Source: Leptodontidium sp. MPI-SDFR-AT-0119 (taxonomy: Eukaryota > Ascomycota > Leotiomycetes > Helotiales > Leptodontidiaceae). Taken from it: a stretch of 64,000 nucleotides of DNA. The stretch covers positions 62,001 through 126,000 of the forward strand of contig JAHLEZ010000039.1 of assembly GCA_020726505.1 (NCBI GenBank), read 5' to 3'. The notes under the pieces are model-generated. The model saw nothing but the letters and a program-made list of their open reading frames with translations, had not been told where the DNA came from and did not search any database. Below, in pieces: positions 21,199-31,530 of this stretch; positions within the stretch are counted from its first letter, which is position 1; each line of letters begins with the position of its first letter. The position numbers and the translations under genes were made by a program.

Positions 21199-23002
21199 GC
21201 TGAAAGAGTGTAGAGAGGATGATCCTCGTTCAAACGAATGTGGCTAAAGAGTGTGGTGGAGGAGTGAAGAGAGCCTGAGTGGATGGTGAGGTGAAGCTCA
21301 GAATTGAAGGGTATTTGCTCTCTTATATCCATTTCAAACTCATGCTCTGGACATCCACTTTCGATTCCAGGCAGAAACCCCGAGATCCGACACAAAAACC
21401 ATCCTGAAAACGGCAGTTCGGACTCTCCCTCATAGGAAATTATCTCAGTGCTACAATCTAACAACCCACGGTCCTGAATGTGTTCACTTGACCACCTTGT
21501 GAGAGCCCACGACTCAGTCAATCGCAAGAAGTGGGACAGTTCACCCCGTAACTCTCGAATAATAGATTAACAATGAAGTTCAGATAACATTATGGTGGGG
21601 CCATATAGTAGCGCAAAGTGACAAAGATTCCTCTTGGCCACCACCTCTCATGAAAAGACTCCATCACGATGTTCCAACACCGACCTCCGAACAAAAAGAT
21701 CTTGTTCCGCAGGGCCGGCATTGCTGGATGACATGTGCACGCACTGAACTAGGAAATTAAATCCAGACTGCTTCTCTAATCAGGCAGGTCGGGACACCCG
21801 AATTTAATGAGGCACTTCAAACCTTAATACATTATCTACAAGACAAGCTGCATGGTTTTGGCAAGGCTTAGTGCTGTGCAGCTCACCTTCAACCCTACCC
21901 TCACTTCTCGCCAATCAAATTCATCATGCGTCCGCCCACGCCCGCCAGCCATTGGCTCGGCAAACCACCCGCGCTCAGACGAGAAAAATGTAAACAAGGT
22001 TTTTCCCCGGCCCGAAGGCGGACGAACGATGCTGCAATTTAAGCTTACCCCTTTAATCCAATCGCACTGCTTCGAGACAACCAGGACTCAATTGTCCGTA
22101 TCCAATGGATTTTCTCCGTGGGGGCTAAATTTGCCGGCATATACCCTTCTACAAGGGATAAATATTCAAGCGGCTTGGAAGGGTGTCCCAGCTGTTAGGT
22201 AGAGAGTCAAACCGAAGGCTTGACTCGAATAGCTCGGAGCCAGGAAGCTTCTTGAACAACATGGTTTTGGATATCGCCCAGAAATGATTGTAACGATTAC
22301 CTTCCTGTATCTTCCGCAGTTCTTGATCAATCTTTTGGGAAATTGGTTCTGCTCACCATGGTCACCTCACTTGCTTCCTGAACTCATGTAAGCTCTTCCT
22401 GCAGCTTTTCGCCAGTCCATGTAACATGCGATTCGGACTAATGACTGGCGAATACTGAATTCATTGTGGGGCACGTACCGCAGCTACTGGTTCGGTCGGA
22501 ACAAAGACCGGGCATCAATGTCACAACTGCTGCTCCGTGCTTCTCAAATCTGATCCGGTCTGGGGTATATACAAGCATACGGGCGCCATCGGCAATCTGA
22601 TCGGTATGCTTATCTTCACATCCTGACTCGCCCGCGATATGAATCAATCTATTAAATTCCGTTTTTGCTCTGACCTCTCTCGTATGTTACAAGCCACAGA
22701 GATTACAACTTGTTTCAGAACTTATGAGCTTCCCGAAACGAATTGGAGGCTGATTTGTCTTGCTCCACTCTACTTTACTATCAAATACGTGAAAAAGTAA
22801 AAACGAGTAAGTAGTTCAAGCGAAATACTCCCGAGTTGAACATAGAGTAGGTAAACATCTTCCCTATATCAGCAGTAGACTCTCCCATCAGATACCACTT
22901 CCCCTCTCTCATCCACGCAGACTTCCACTTCTTTCCCACCCCGTCACTCGTTCAGTTCCAACTTCTTACACTCTTTCAAAACCCGTCCAAACAACATCCA
23001 AG
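21199..23002. other. Intergenic between divergently oriented secreted-protein genes
   Basis: 1.8 kb separating the Celp0028-like gene (minus) and the five-exon cysteine-rich gene (plus). A TATA-like motif sits near 21322-21330 for the minus gene. ORFs here (21852-22202 plus, 22438-22647 minus) are not supported. Confidence 0.5.
21322..21330 (-). promoter_or_regulatory. TATA-like box of the Celp0028-like gene
   Basis: Complement reads GGATATAAG about 125 bp upstream of the ATG at 21198, a usual spacing for highly expressed fungal secreted-protein genes. No experiment supports it. Confidence 0.4.
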
Positions 23003-23799
23003 ATGAAGTTCTCACTCTCCACTCTCATCATTGCTACTCTTGCAGCTGGGTATATAACCCCATCTCCTCTTTCATTTCCTTGCAAGCAAACCTCACCTCC
23101 CTCCCCTCTCACACCTCCCAACTCTCTCCAAGTATCAATCAAAAGCTAACTACTCTCTCCACTTCTAGCGCTGCAGCCGATCTCCACAACTACTGCATCT
23201 GTGCCAACAAGAGCGGCGGCCAGGTATGTCACTCTCCCTTCTACTTTCATATCTCCTCTGCTCTACTCTTCTATTCTACCCCGTCCTTCTCCAAACCTCT
23301 CCTTGCCATCCCCTCCCCTCCTCACCAATCAATTATTCTCTCACCCCCCTCAAAGCTCCAAACAAAGCTCCAAACCGATTAGCTAACACCTCTCCCCTTC
23401 CTAAAGCTCGAGTACAACGACTCCGCCACGCGCCAGATGTGCGTCGCCTACCTGAAGCGAAACACCGGCAACAAATGGTGGGATTCCTGCCCTGACTGCA
23501 CATATGTGAGTTCTCCTCTCTGCTCTTCTCTCCCCTTCTGATCTATCTTTCTTACCCCCCAAACAAGCAAACACACACAAAAAACACTTACTAAAACCCT
23601 CCCCAACAGCTCTCCACAGATCTCCTCTGCCGCTCAAAGGGAAAACACATGGGTGGTGACCAGGTACGTCTTTCGCCCAAGCCCTCTCTTCTCATTCAAA
23701 TTTTAATCCCCAAACCTCCAATCAAACTAACATCTCACCCCTCACAAACAGGTCCGAGCCTACTGCGCACAATTCGGCGCTTCTGAGTCAAGATGTTAG
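23003..23799 (+). CDS. Small secreted cysteine-rich protein (candidate effector), 100 aa in five exons
   Basis: Exons 23003-23049, 23169-23223, 23407-23505, 23610-23663 and 23752-23799 total 303 nt. All donors fit (GTATAT, GTATGT, GTGAGT, GTACGT); acceptors are TCTAG, TAAAG (preceded by branch GCTAAC), AACAG and AACAG, and phases agree. A signal peptide (MKFSLSTLIIATLAAGAAA) is followed by a mature part of about 80 residues with eight cysteines: LHNYCICANKSGGQ, RQMCVAYLKRN, WWDSCPDCTY, LLCRSKG, VRAYCAQFG and a final SRC. An even number of cysteines in a small secreted protein suggests four disulfides. I know no function; candidate effector or defence-type protein is inference. More than 60% of the gene is intron. 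Confidence 0.78.
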
Positions 23800-24182
23800 A
23801 TCACCACGCCACGCTATTCGATGTATTCAAATCTACTCATCCCCTCATCCGCGGGAAGGAATCATCAATGGCGCTCTATCTCACTTCGCTTCTCTTGTAC
23901 ACTTGCACTTGCGCTGTATACATGTAAATACAAATATATAGATAGAGATAAATAACACTACCTCTTGTTCTTCGGGCCCCGTACAGTAGCATTGCTTCAT
24001 AAACCCTAATCGATCGTGATTGATCTGATCTGATCTAGTTTGACTTGACTTGATTTTGCATGCTTCAAACATCACAACTAAGCCCAATGGTCTGGGCACT
24101 ATCCTCTCCTCTCCTCTCCTCAAGCAGCAAACCCAATCCCGTATCCCGCAATAACACTCACTCACCCACTCACCCACTCACC

Positions 24183-24227
24183 CAATTCCCCCAATTCCCC
24201 CAATTCCCCCAATTCCCCCAATTCCCC
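24183..24227. repeat. Tandem repeat, 9-bp unit CAATTCCCC x5
   Basis: Five perfect head-to-tail copies of CAATTCCCC. On the complement this gives an Ile-Gly-Gly open frame, which is an artefact of the repeat. Confidence 0.9.
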
Positions 24228-24268
24228 AAAGTAGATACCTAAATCCCAAGTAAGAGCACGAAATCCCA

Positions 24269-24286
24269 CCCCCCCCCCCCCCCCCC
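24269..24286. repeat. Homopolymer C run, 18 bases
   Basis: An uninterrupted run of 18 C residues; likely polymorphic or assembly-sensitive. Confidence 0.9.
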
Positions 24287-24603
24287 TCATCCTCAAATTT
24301 AATCCCTTCCTTCAATCCACCTTCAATTCCATTCCCTAATCCCATCCCCTTCCTTCCTACCCATAAGCCGACATAAAATAAATATATATAAACATACATC
24401 CTTGCGAATTAATAAGGAAAAAGGGGGTGGGGGGAAGGGCTGTACTATAAGTCAAGCCTCGAAGGCAAAGAAAGCCAAGCAAGGCAGGGACAAGGATATC
24501 TAGATAGAGATACAGTACCGGAGTACGCGGAGCTAGCTAACTTACCTTAAGAGCAAAGAACAAAGAACAAAGAAGACAATTAACTACAGAACTAAACTAT
24601 TAA

Positions 24604-25204
24604 CAAGGTGGTCGATAAGTCAGTTGGCCCTAAATTGTAATCAGTCAGTTACTAGCCCTAGCTCTAATAAGTCAGTGGCTATATATGCTCAACTGATTTA
24701 GACTGTCATTTTGAGAGGTAGGAAAGATCCTCATAATAGGGGTCAGTTTGGGTAAGGACAGCCGAGCCTCGCCTCGCCTCGCTTAAGGCAAAAAAAAAAG
24801 ACAGGCTTTTAATTGGCTCAATTAGCCGAAAACGGGAACCTAAGCGGTGGGTTCCACTTTTTGGCCATTTTTGGCCCACGTTTAGTACTCCTAACAAAAC
24901 CTAGTTTTCTTATTTACCTACCCGCAATTTTATTACTTGACTAAATAATTAAGTAGGTAATTTAGAATATACTTCAAATTTGATTATAATATATATATAT
25001 ATATAAACAAGGAAAATTCTAAATTTAAAGGCGTATTTTTAAATTATTTTTATTTACTAATATGATTAATCTATATCAGTTTAAATCAGTACTGATTAAT
25101 TTATTAAGTTAAGTTCATCAGTTGCTTTGTTTACGTCAGTCAGTCAGTCAGTCGTGGTAATTTAGTCGACTGATGCTGACTTCCCTGACTTATCGACCAC
25201 CTTG
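24604..25204. mobile_element. Non-autonomous hAT-like MITE, complete, with 8-bp target-site duplication
   Basis: CAAGGTGGTCGATAAGTCAG at 24604-24623 is perfectly inverted at 25185-25204 (CTGACTTATCGACCACCTTG). The element is flanked on both sides by ACTATTAA (24596-24603 and 25205-25212), a perfect 8-bp target duplication. An 8-bp duplication with short terminal inverted repeats starting CA is the hallmark of hAT-superfamily DNA transposons. Inverted similarity continues inside (CTAAATT plus CAGTCAGT-type words near both ends), as expected for subterminal transposase-binding repeats. The 601-bp interior has no transposase, is AT-rich in its right half and contains a TA run near 24990-25005, so movement would need a transposase supplied from elsewhere. 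Confidence 0.85.
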
Positions 25205-25212
25205 ACTATTAA

Positions 25213-26769
25213 CACCTTGGTACTATACGCACGTAGCTCGATTCGCGAGATTTGCAACGCGTGCGCTTGGGGTGCTGGAATAGAATGCAAGGGGAATAGG
25301 AATGTAATATATCGTACAGTTCTTACAGCAAATGCGATGTAATGCAATTTAATGTAATAATATAGACAATACATATATAAATAACCTCCGTACATCTACA
25401 GCTCCAGCTCAAAAAAAAAAAAGCGCACTCATTATGAGATTTAGCACTCTCACTCTCACTCTCACTGTCACTCGCTACTGAACTGAACAGAGATAAGGAA
25501 ATGTCAGAAGAGAATTTTAGATTTACTGAAATTTGGCAAGGAAGATAAGAGAGGGGCTGATTGATCTCAAAATAGGGAAGGAGGTAGGCAGGTTTGAGAC
25601 TTTGTGTTTTGTGTTTTGTTTTTGTTCAACAGGAGTGCTTTGCTTTGCTTTATACCAATACATACATACGCCCTGCTTCTCTTCTTGCCTACTAGCCTAC
25701 CTACTAGCCTACCTACCTAAGCTAATTCCCATCTCATCCCCTACTACTATCTAACTCTGACATCCACTCTTCCTCCTCGACCCAGGACTTGAACCAAGCG
25801 CCTCAGTCCCCTGTGCTTCCACTCTTCCACTCCGCACAGGCACCAACCCGATCTCGACGCCCACCTCGTCCAAGAGTTGAGTTTCAAAAGCCGAGCAGAC
25901 ATCCACCACCAAATACACGTGCCCGCTCATACCGACCCGCCCATCCACCAAGCCTTGCACACCACCTCCCCCTCAACCCTCTCAACCCTCTCAACACCCT
26001 CAAAATCAAATATTAAGATCCACCAAAACCCACATCCAGTAAACCAAAAATCCGAGAAGCAATCAATAGTCCACAAGATACACAAATCCTAAAGCCCAAG
26101 AATTTCCCAGACGAAACGATTCCAAACGATAGCATGGGTATAGGTATCAAAGCAGCCCGAATCCGCCCACCCCGTCCCGTCCCGTTATCCCAGTCATCCT
26201 GTCCTGTCTGTACCAGGCGAAAATGATAATAAAAAAGATCACACTTTAAAAAAAAACAAGATGCCATAAATATCAGAGAGAAAAGCACAGAGTAATGTTG
26301 TGGAGCGAGTTGACAAAATGAAAAAAGTCTTCCTTGAGAAACTATGCAAATGTAGGTATGCAAGGCCTAAACGAATGAGGTTTGGCTGTTCTTTCCTGTC
26401 CTGTGCTGATGCAGAAATGCTTTGAACGAATGCTCTGTTGTGCAGTAACACAATCAGAATGAATGATAAGAGTGGAGCAAGAAAGAGAAAAACAGACAAA
26501 GAAACAAAGTCAAAGTCAAAGTCTCAAAACGCCTGGAAATGCAACCGCAACCGCAACCACCCAACCAATCCCTTCCGATCTCGCCATCCCATCGTATAAT
26601 CGTAACGGACAAAGTCCCCCATCCGATTCCGATCATCAGTCGTATATTCGTTAAAGTCGTGGCGTGCTGAAAAACGCGGGTATCTTATGAAGAAGTAATG
26701 TGTATTTACACAGAATCCTGTCTGTCTGCTCCCTGGCCGACTGACCTCCGCTGACTAGCTCGATCCGAT
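25213..26769. other. Intergenic; 3' side of the C2H2 factor gene
   Basis: No supported gene. Holds CACTCTCACTCTCACT repeats near 25443-25475, reiterated TGTGTTTTG and GCTTTGCTTTG, clusters of CCTACCTACTAGCC, CTCAACCCT repeats near 25974-25998, and CAACCGCAACCGCAACC near 26538. Likely contains the long 3' UTR of the zinc-finger gene. Confidence 0.5.
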
Positions 26770-28998
26770 CTAATAGGCCGCAGTCACTTCCGTTGCGTCT
26801 GCGGCCGTGGCAACGGCTACTAATGCTTCTAGCCTGATCATATCTCTGTTCGATTTCGGGACCTGCTCCTGCTGTTGCACCTGGTTCTGATGTGTGCCTG
26901 GTCCGTAGGTATACGCACCTTCTGCGCCATTTTGCGGAGCATAGTTTGTATATCCGTTTGGTGGGCCATTTCTTGGATCATGTTGTTGAACACCATTTCG
27001 GTTCTCAACCCAACCATTAGCGTGAACTATGCCAGGGTTGTACTCGCCCATTGTTGAGCTACTGGGTGTTCCAGGGATTCCACCTTCGGACCCGCTCGAC
27101 TCTGCCGGGGAAGTTCTCTGCACTGGTTGTTGCATGTTCTGTTGACTGATTGGACCATGATACCAAGCTTGACGCTTTGATTCCCTCGGGGTAACTGGTG
27201 CAACGGGAGCACTGACATGTTGAGAGTGCTGGGGATACCCACCGCTTGTTTGCGGTCTAGCTGAATACGACGATTCCTCGAAACGAACTGCTGGCTGTTG
27301 TCGTACTTGTTCACGAGCTGTGAGAACTGCTCTGTTGGCTTCGTTTGCCCATTGTCCTGCAGCATCCGTTGATGGCGTACTCTGCGTCAGATCCAACTGG
27401 TTCATGTTTCGATTTAAGTTTTGATCCCAATGCTGACTGGTGGGTCTCTCTCGCGTGTAGTCCATCGGACGACTGGGTGTATCAATGACCATCGGGCTAG
27501 GTTGTCGGTGGATAGGAGTAGTAGCCCTTGGAAGTGGATCAAAACTCTCGATACCTGGAAGACGCATGGGCTGGCTGGGAACGATAGGAGGCTGCGGCAA
27601 AGGTCCGGTAGCATAGTGATTAGCAGTGGTGACGTTTTGCAAACGGCTCGTATACTGATCCATAGCTGGCCGAGAATCCGGATGCCACGTTCTGCGCCTG
27701 GCTTCATAATCCACAGCACTAATAGAATCCCGTCGAGACCAAGCAGTGGTGGAACTCGTGGGACTTGAAATCATACTACTTGATGGCGAGAATGATCCCA
27801 TATTGGAGGCATTGATACCAAGAGCAGGTGGACCGAAGGCACCACCATGTGGTGATTGGAACGGGTTGCCAGCGGATGGGACCGAAAGTCTTCTTCCAGG
27901 AGTTCGATGTCCAGCGTATAGACTAGCAGTGCGAGAATGGGTCGAGCCTGGAGATTGCATCCCGGATCCCCAGTGAGGGCTATTCTGACCAGTCGAGAAG
28001 GTGGCAGAGGTAGGAGTGCTGAAGCCTGGAGAATGTTGGCGGTAGGGTTCCTGACGATAGTATCCACTCGATGGACTGTCCGGTCGATATATCTCCTGCG
28101 AAAATCGATTTCGGCCATCTGCCATTACCAGAGGTGGTGGTCGTCTTCTGATGTCATCTCGATTACCATAAATCGATCCAGCTGAACCAACACTTGTCAT
28201 GCTAGACAGAGATAAAGAATTCCGCTGGTGTCCACGGCCCTGGCTACTCTGGCTGCCTGCTGTCGACGCCCTTGATCTTCCTGGTGGTCTGACTCTATCG
28301 GTACGAACTTGCCTCTGAAATCTGGTTCCGGTGGCAGCTAGTGATTCTGGTGGAATCTCTTCGTTTTGATGGACGGTCTGTGCATGTTGTCGGAGATTAT
28401 CGAGTCGAGAGAATCGGCGGGAGCAGTGGCATTGGAATGGGCGTTCACCAGTGTGTTTTCTACCGTAGTTAGCAAAGAATCGGAAAAAATGAGACAATGC
28501 CTACCTTATATGCCGGGCAAGATGTTCACTCCGGGTGAAGCTCAGATTGCAAGGGGGGTAGTCCTGGCAGTAGAACCTTTGTGATTTTCCCTTCTTCTTC
28601 GAAGACCTACTTCCGTCTGCGTTCACGCTTGCCCCATCATCAGACGCATCTTCTCCATTGTCATCCGAGTCCATATCTACATCTTCGGAATCTCGAGACT
28701 TGGCTGAGTACTGAGAGTCGCCGCGGGACAAGCTTGTTTGAGATGGTTCTTCATTCGAAGATGTTGGCGTAGGAGGTACGAAGGGTGATGAGGCCGAAGG
28801 AAGTGGTCTCTGGTTGTCCAGACCAAAGGTGGCCCTGGTTGGGGTTCTTGCGTCGTCTCGAGCCATCAGGGGTTGGAGTTGTTGCGTGCTTGGTGCAGTG
28901 CTCGGACGTGGGGTTAAAGGATTTGTTTCTTCGCCATTGCGACCGTGAGGATCGGAGACGAGGGTTGTATTTACTGCGGAGAAGGTATTCGAAGCCAT
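26770..28998 (-). CDS. C2H2 zinc-finger transcription factor, about 727 aa
   Basis: Exons 28998-28505 and 28459-26770; the 45-bp intron (GTAGGC, branch GCTAAC, acceptor GGTAG) interrupts the zinc-finger region exactly at [10 protein letters not shown]. The N-terminal 130 residues are Ser/Thr/Pro- and Asp-rich, followed by a basic KKKGKSQR stretch. Two adjacent C2H2 fingers then follow: [21 protein letters not shown]-x3-H and [21 protein letters not shown]. These resemble the fungal pair found in stress/metabolic regulators of the Rgm1/Usv1/Com2 kind. The C-terminal 500 residues are Gln/Pro/Ser-rich and unstructured-looking, with a short helical end. It is expected to be a nuclear DNA-binding regulator; target genes cannot be inferred. 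The start is the first ATG after upstream stops. Its upstream region is the longest gene-free stretch of the window. Confidence 0.9.
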
Positions 28999-29698
28999 TG
29001 TGGTGGATGATTGTGGGCCGGTCGGGTTTGAGTATAAATGACGGAAGAGGCTGGGGATCGACGTCGGGATGGCGGGGGCGACACTATTCCCAAGAGGTCG
29101 GAGGGGAGAGTTTGGAAGAGGTCGGAGAGACGAGGAGAATGGCCTATCTACACATCAAAGTCATATGCGATGGATTGTTCAGTGTTTGTCGTCCGCCTGG
29201 ATCAGGATCAGGTACGATGCGTGTGCGGAGCGGAGGCTGGGAGGGCTGAGCCGCAATCCAACGAATAGTATTGGTGGGCGGCTGTTTCAAAGTCCTGTCC
29301 TAGCAGCTTGACCAGCAGAAGGAGCAACCCTCGACTCGAGTGTGTCTTTTGTGTCTTCTGCCGACGTGTATGAACGGGCCCTTTGGTGATCCTCGTAGAT
29401 GGCAGTGCTTAAGATGGATGTTATCTCTCGATAGGTGCGATCGATAAGACGAAGGCGGGGAGGACAAGACGAAACAACACAAGATGATATGGGAGATGCG
29501 ACCGGGAGAATTCGCCGTGGCAGGAAGGGGAGCGGAGGGGGATGGACGACGATAATTGGCAGCAGGGATCAGGACAGCCTTCAGCGCCAGGAACACAGTA
29601 AGTGCAGTGTGTCGGGTGAACGAGGAGCGGCGGTTCGAAATGAGGCTATTGATGTGTCGAGAAGTGGTGAGAGAGAGAGAAGAGAGAGAGGATAGCGA

Positions 29699-29723
29699 TG
29701 GTGGTGGTGGTGGTGGTGGTGGT
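29699..29723. repeat. Trinucleotide microsatellite (GTG)n
   Basis: About eight perfect GGT/GTG copies, within the leader side of the C2H2 gene. Confidence 0.85.
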
Positions 29724-30267
29724 GTAGTGGATGGTGCGACCAAGGAAAGGATTCGAGGTCGGATGTTGCAGGTGTAAGATGTGGTCGATTTGCAGAGGAG
29801 GAGAGGGAGAGGGAGAGGGAGAGGAGGTGGAGGAGGAGGAGGAGGAGAGCGACGGATGCGCTGCGGAGTTGACGTGTGGTTGGTTGGTGGTTGGTTGTGG
29901 AGGTGAGGTAACGAAAGGTGAGGAGGTCGAAAAAGAGCAGAGCAGAGCAGAGCTGTCGGGTCTGGTCTGGTCAAGTCAGGTCAAGTACAAGTCAAGCCAA
30001 GTCAAGTCAGGGCAGAGCAAGAGCTGGACAGGACAGGACAGGACAGGAGGACAGGGCTCAGGGCAGGGCGGGCACGATGGGATGCAAAGCCTGGGCTGGG
30101 TTGGGGCTGCTGCTGGCTGCTGGCTGCTGGTCCTGGTCTTCTCCCCTAGTGTGGCGATAAGCGAGAGGAGCAAGCGTCGGGCTTACGAATTGCAGCTGCA
30201 GGACAACGGGGACTTTTTTTTGGTGGTTTGGAGGTGGAGTGGAGAGGAGGATTCGAGTAGAGTGGGC

Positions 30268-30330
30268 TTGATTGATTGATTGATTGATTGAGAGAGTGAG
30301 TGAGTGAGTGAGAGTGAGAGTGAGTAAGAG
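30268..30330. repeat. Compound microsatellite (GATT)n then (GAGT)n
   Basis: About six GATT copies run directly into GAGTGAGTGAGT-type repeats. Confidence 0.85.
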
Positions 30331-31470
30331 TAAGTAGGAGGGGAGAATAAGTATAGCCTTAGAGTATGCTTGAGATGCACAAGAAAGGAGTTGAGGCTTG
30401 TGTGTGTGGAGTGGTGTAGTAATCGTATCGGTAGTTAGTGTTGGTGGGATGTGTGTGAGCGCAGTGAGTGCAGAGTTGTGTTGGGACAGAGGCTGGCCAT
30501 CCGGCAAGAAGGTTTTACAAAAGAAAGTTCAAGTGGCAATTGGGATTCTCTTATATATCCAGGTACACGTCAGGTACAGTGGTCTCTACACTCTAGTGAA
30601 GTCATCCTCCACAAGGTACCTAGATCTATCTGTTCTCTTTTTCCCTCTATCATAACCGTTGATGAGATGTTGAGGGAAGAGCGGGTTCATTAAGGGGAGG
30701 CATCATTGGGTAGTAGTGTTAGAATGAGGTACGATATGGTGGTACCTTACTGAACGGTACTGGGTTGAGGCCGGTTCGGTCTAAACCGGAGAGGAAGTCT
30801 AATGGTAGGGTCAAAACAGACGAAGCGAGTGGGACAAGACTGTGCCTGGCTTTGAGTTGGTGAGAGGCCGAGTCTTGAAAGTTTCGTCAAGTTGCGTAAG
30901 TGTTGTGACTTGTTAGAGGCGGTTACATGTTGAGTGCGTTGTATGGAGGATGGCTTGTGGTTATGGTTGATATGTCTGGCGATGACTCGTAGGGTGAGAT
31001 AAGTAGGTGCTTGCTTACCTTGGGAGGAACTCGGAAGTGAAGGATGGGATGAAGGGTAGTGAAGGATGGTGATATGATGTAAGGTGAGGTAAGATGAGAT
31101 GCGGATTGCATCTGGGCATGTGGCTAGCTATTTATCGCAACAATCTGCCTTCTGGAATAGAGAAGGCGGACTATTGTGACAACTCAACACTTGATATAAG
31201 AACGACGTGCTTGACAATGGAAGTAAGGATTTGATCCGGTCATAAAATATGTATGTGAAGGAAGCGCTTTGCCCTCAAACCCCTCTTTCCCGTTCCCCGT
31301 TTCCCGTTCCCCTCATCAGATCAGACAGATCAGAAGGCTGGGCTTGGCTTGGCTGGCGGGCTGAGAAGTGAGAAGAGGGGGGCGAGGCGCAATCTAAGCA
31401 GTCCAGGCGCGGGTCATCATTAGCGCTTCATACGACGGGCGGTACAGTACGTACCAGGACAGGACAGTGG

Positions 31471-31530
31471 ACAGACACTAGGGACTTTCCATAGGGAAGT
31501 CCCTACGACTGGTACAGAGTTAGTGTCTGT
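31471..31530. repeat. Nested inverted repeats, possible structured element
   Basis: ACAGACACTA (31471-31480) pairs perfectly with TAGTGTCTGT (31521-31530). Inside, AGGGACTT (31480-31487) pairs with AAGTCCCT (31497-31504) around a short loop, leaving a side segment ACGACTGGTACAGAG. A palindromic GGTACAGTACGTACC lies just upstream (31441-31455). The compact stem-in-stem layout stands out in otherwise simple sequence. Function unknown. Confidence 0.5.

Larger units (their letters stand above)
23800..24603. other. Intergenic simple-sequence region
   Basis: No gene. Contains CTCTCCTCTCC-type repeats, CACTCACCCACTCACC repeats near 24158-24182, a 9-bp tandem repeat and a poly-C run listed separately, and leads into the MITE. 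Confidence 0.55.

Noticed and set aside
20960..21527. 186-aa minus-strand open frame spanning the Celp0028-like first exon in another frame
   Set aside because: It crosses the intron's T run and lacks the signal peptide and motif structure of the spliced model.
25775..25860. tRNA-like GGTTCAAGTCC on the complement with an A-box-like GGAGTGGAAGAGTGG
   Set aside because: The acceptor and anticodon stems do not pair into a cloverleaf; it is treated as chance in a repetitive stretch.
29300..29974. 224-aa minus-strand open frame
   Set aside because: It is a proline/leucine/serine low-complexity translation of (GTG)n and (GGA)n repeats, with no domain, and its ATG lies within simple sequence.
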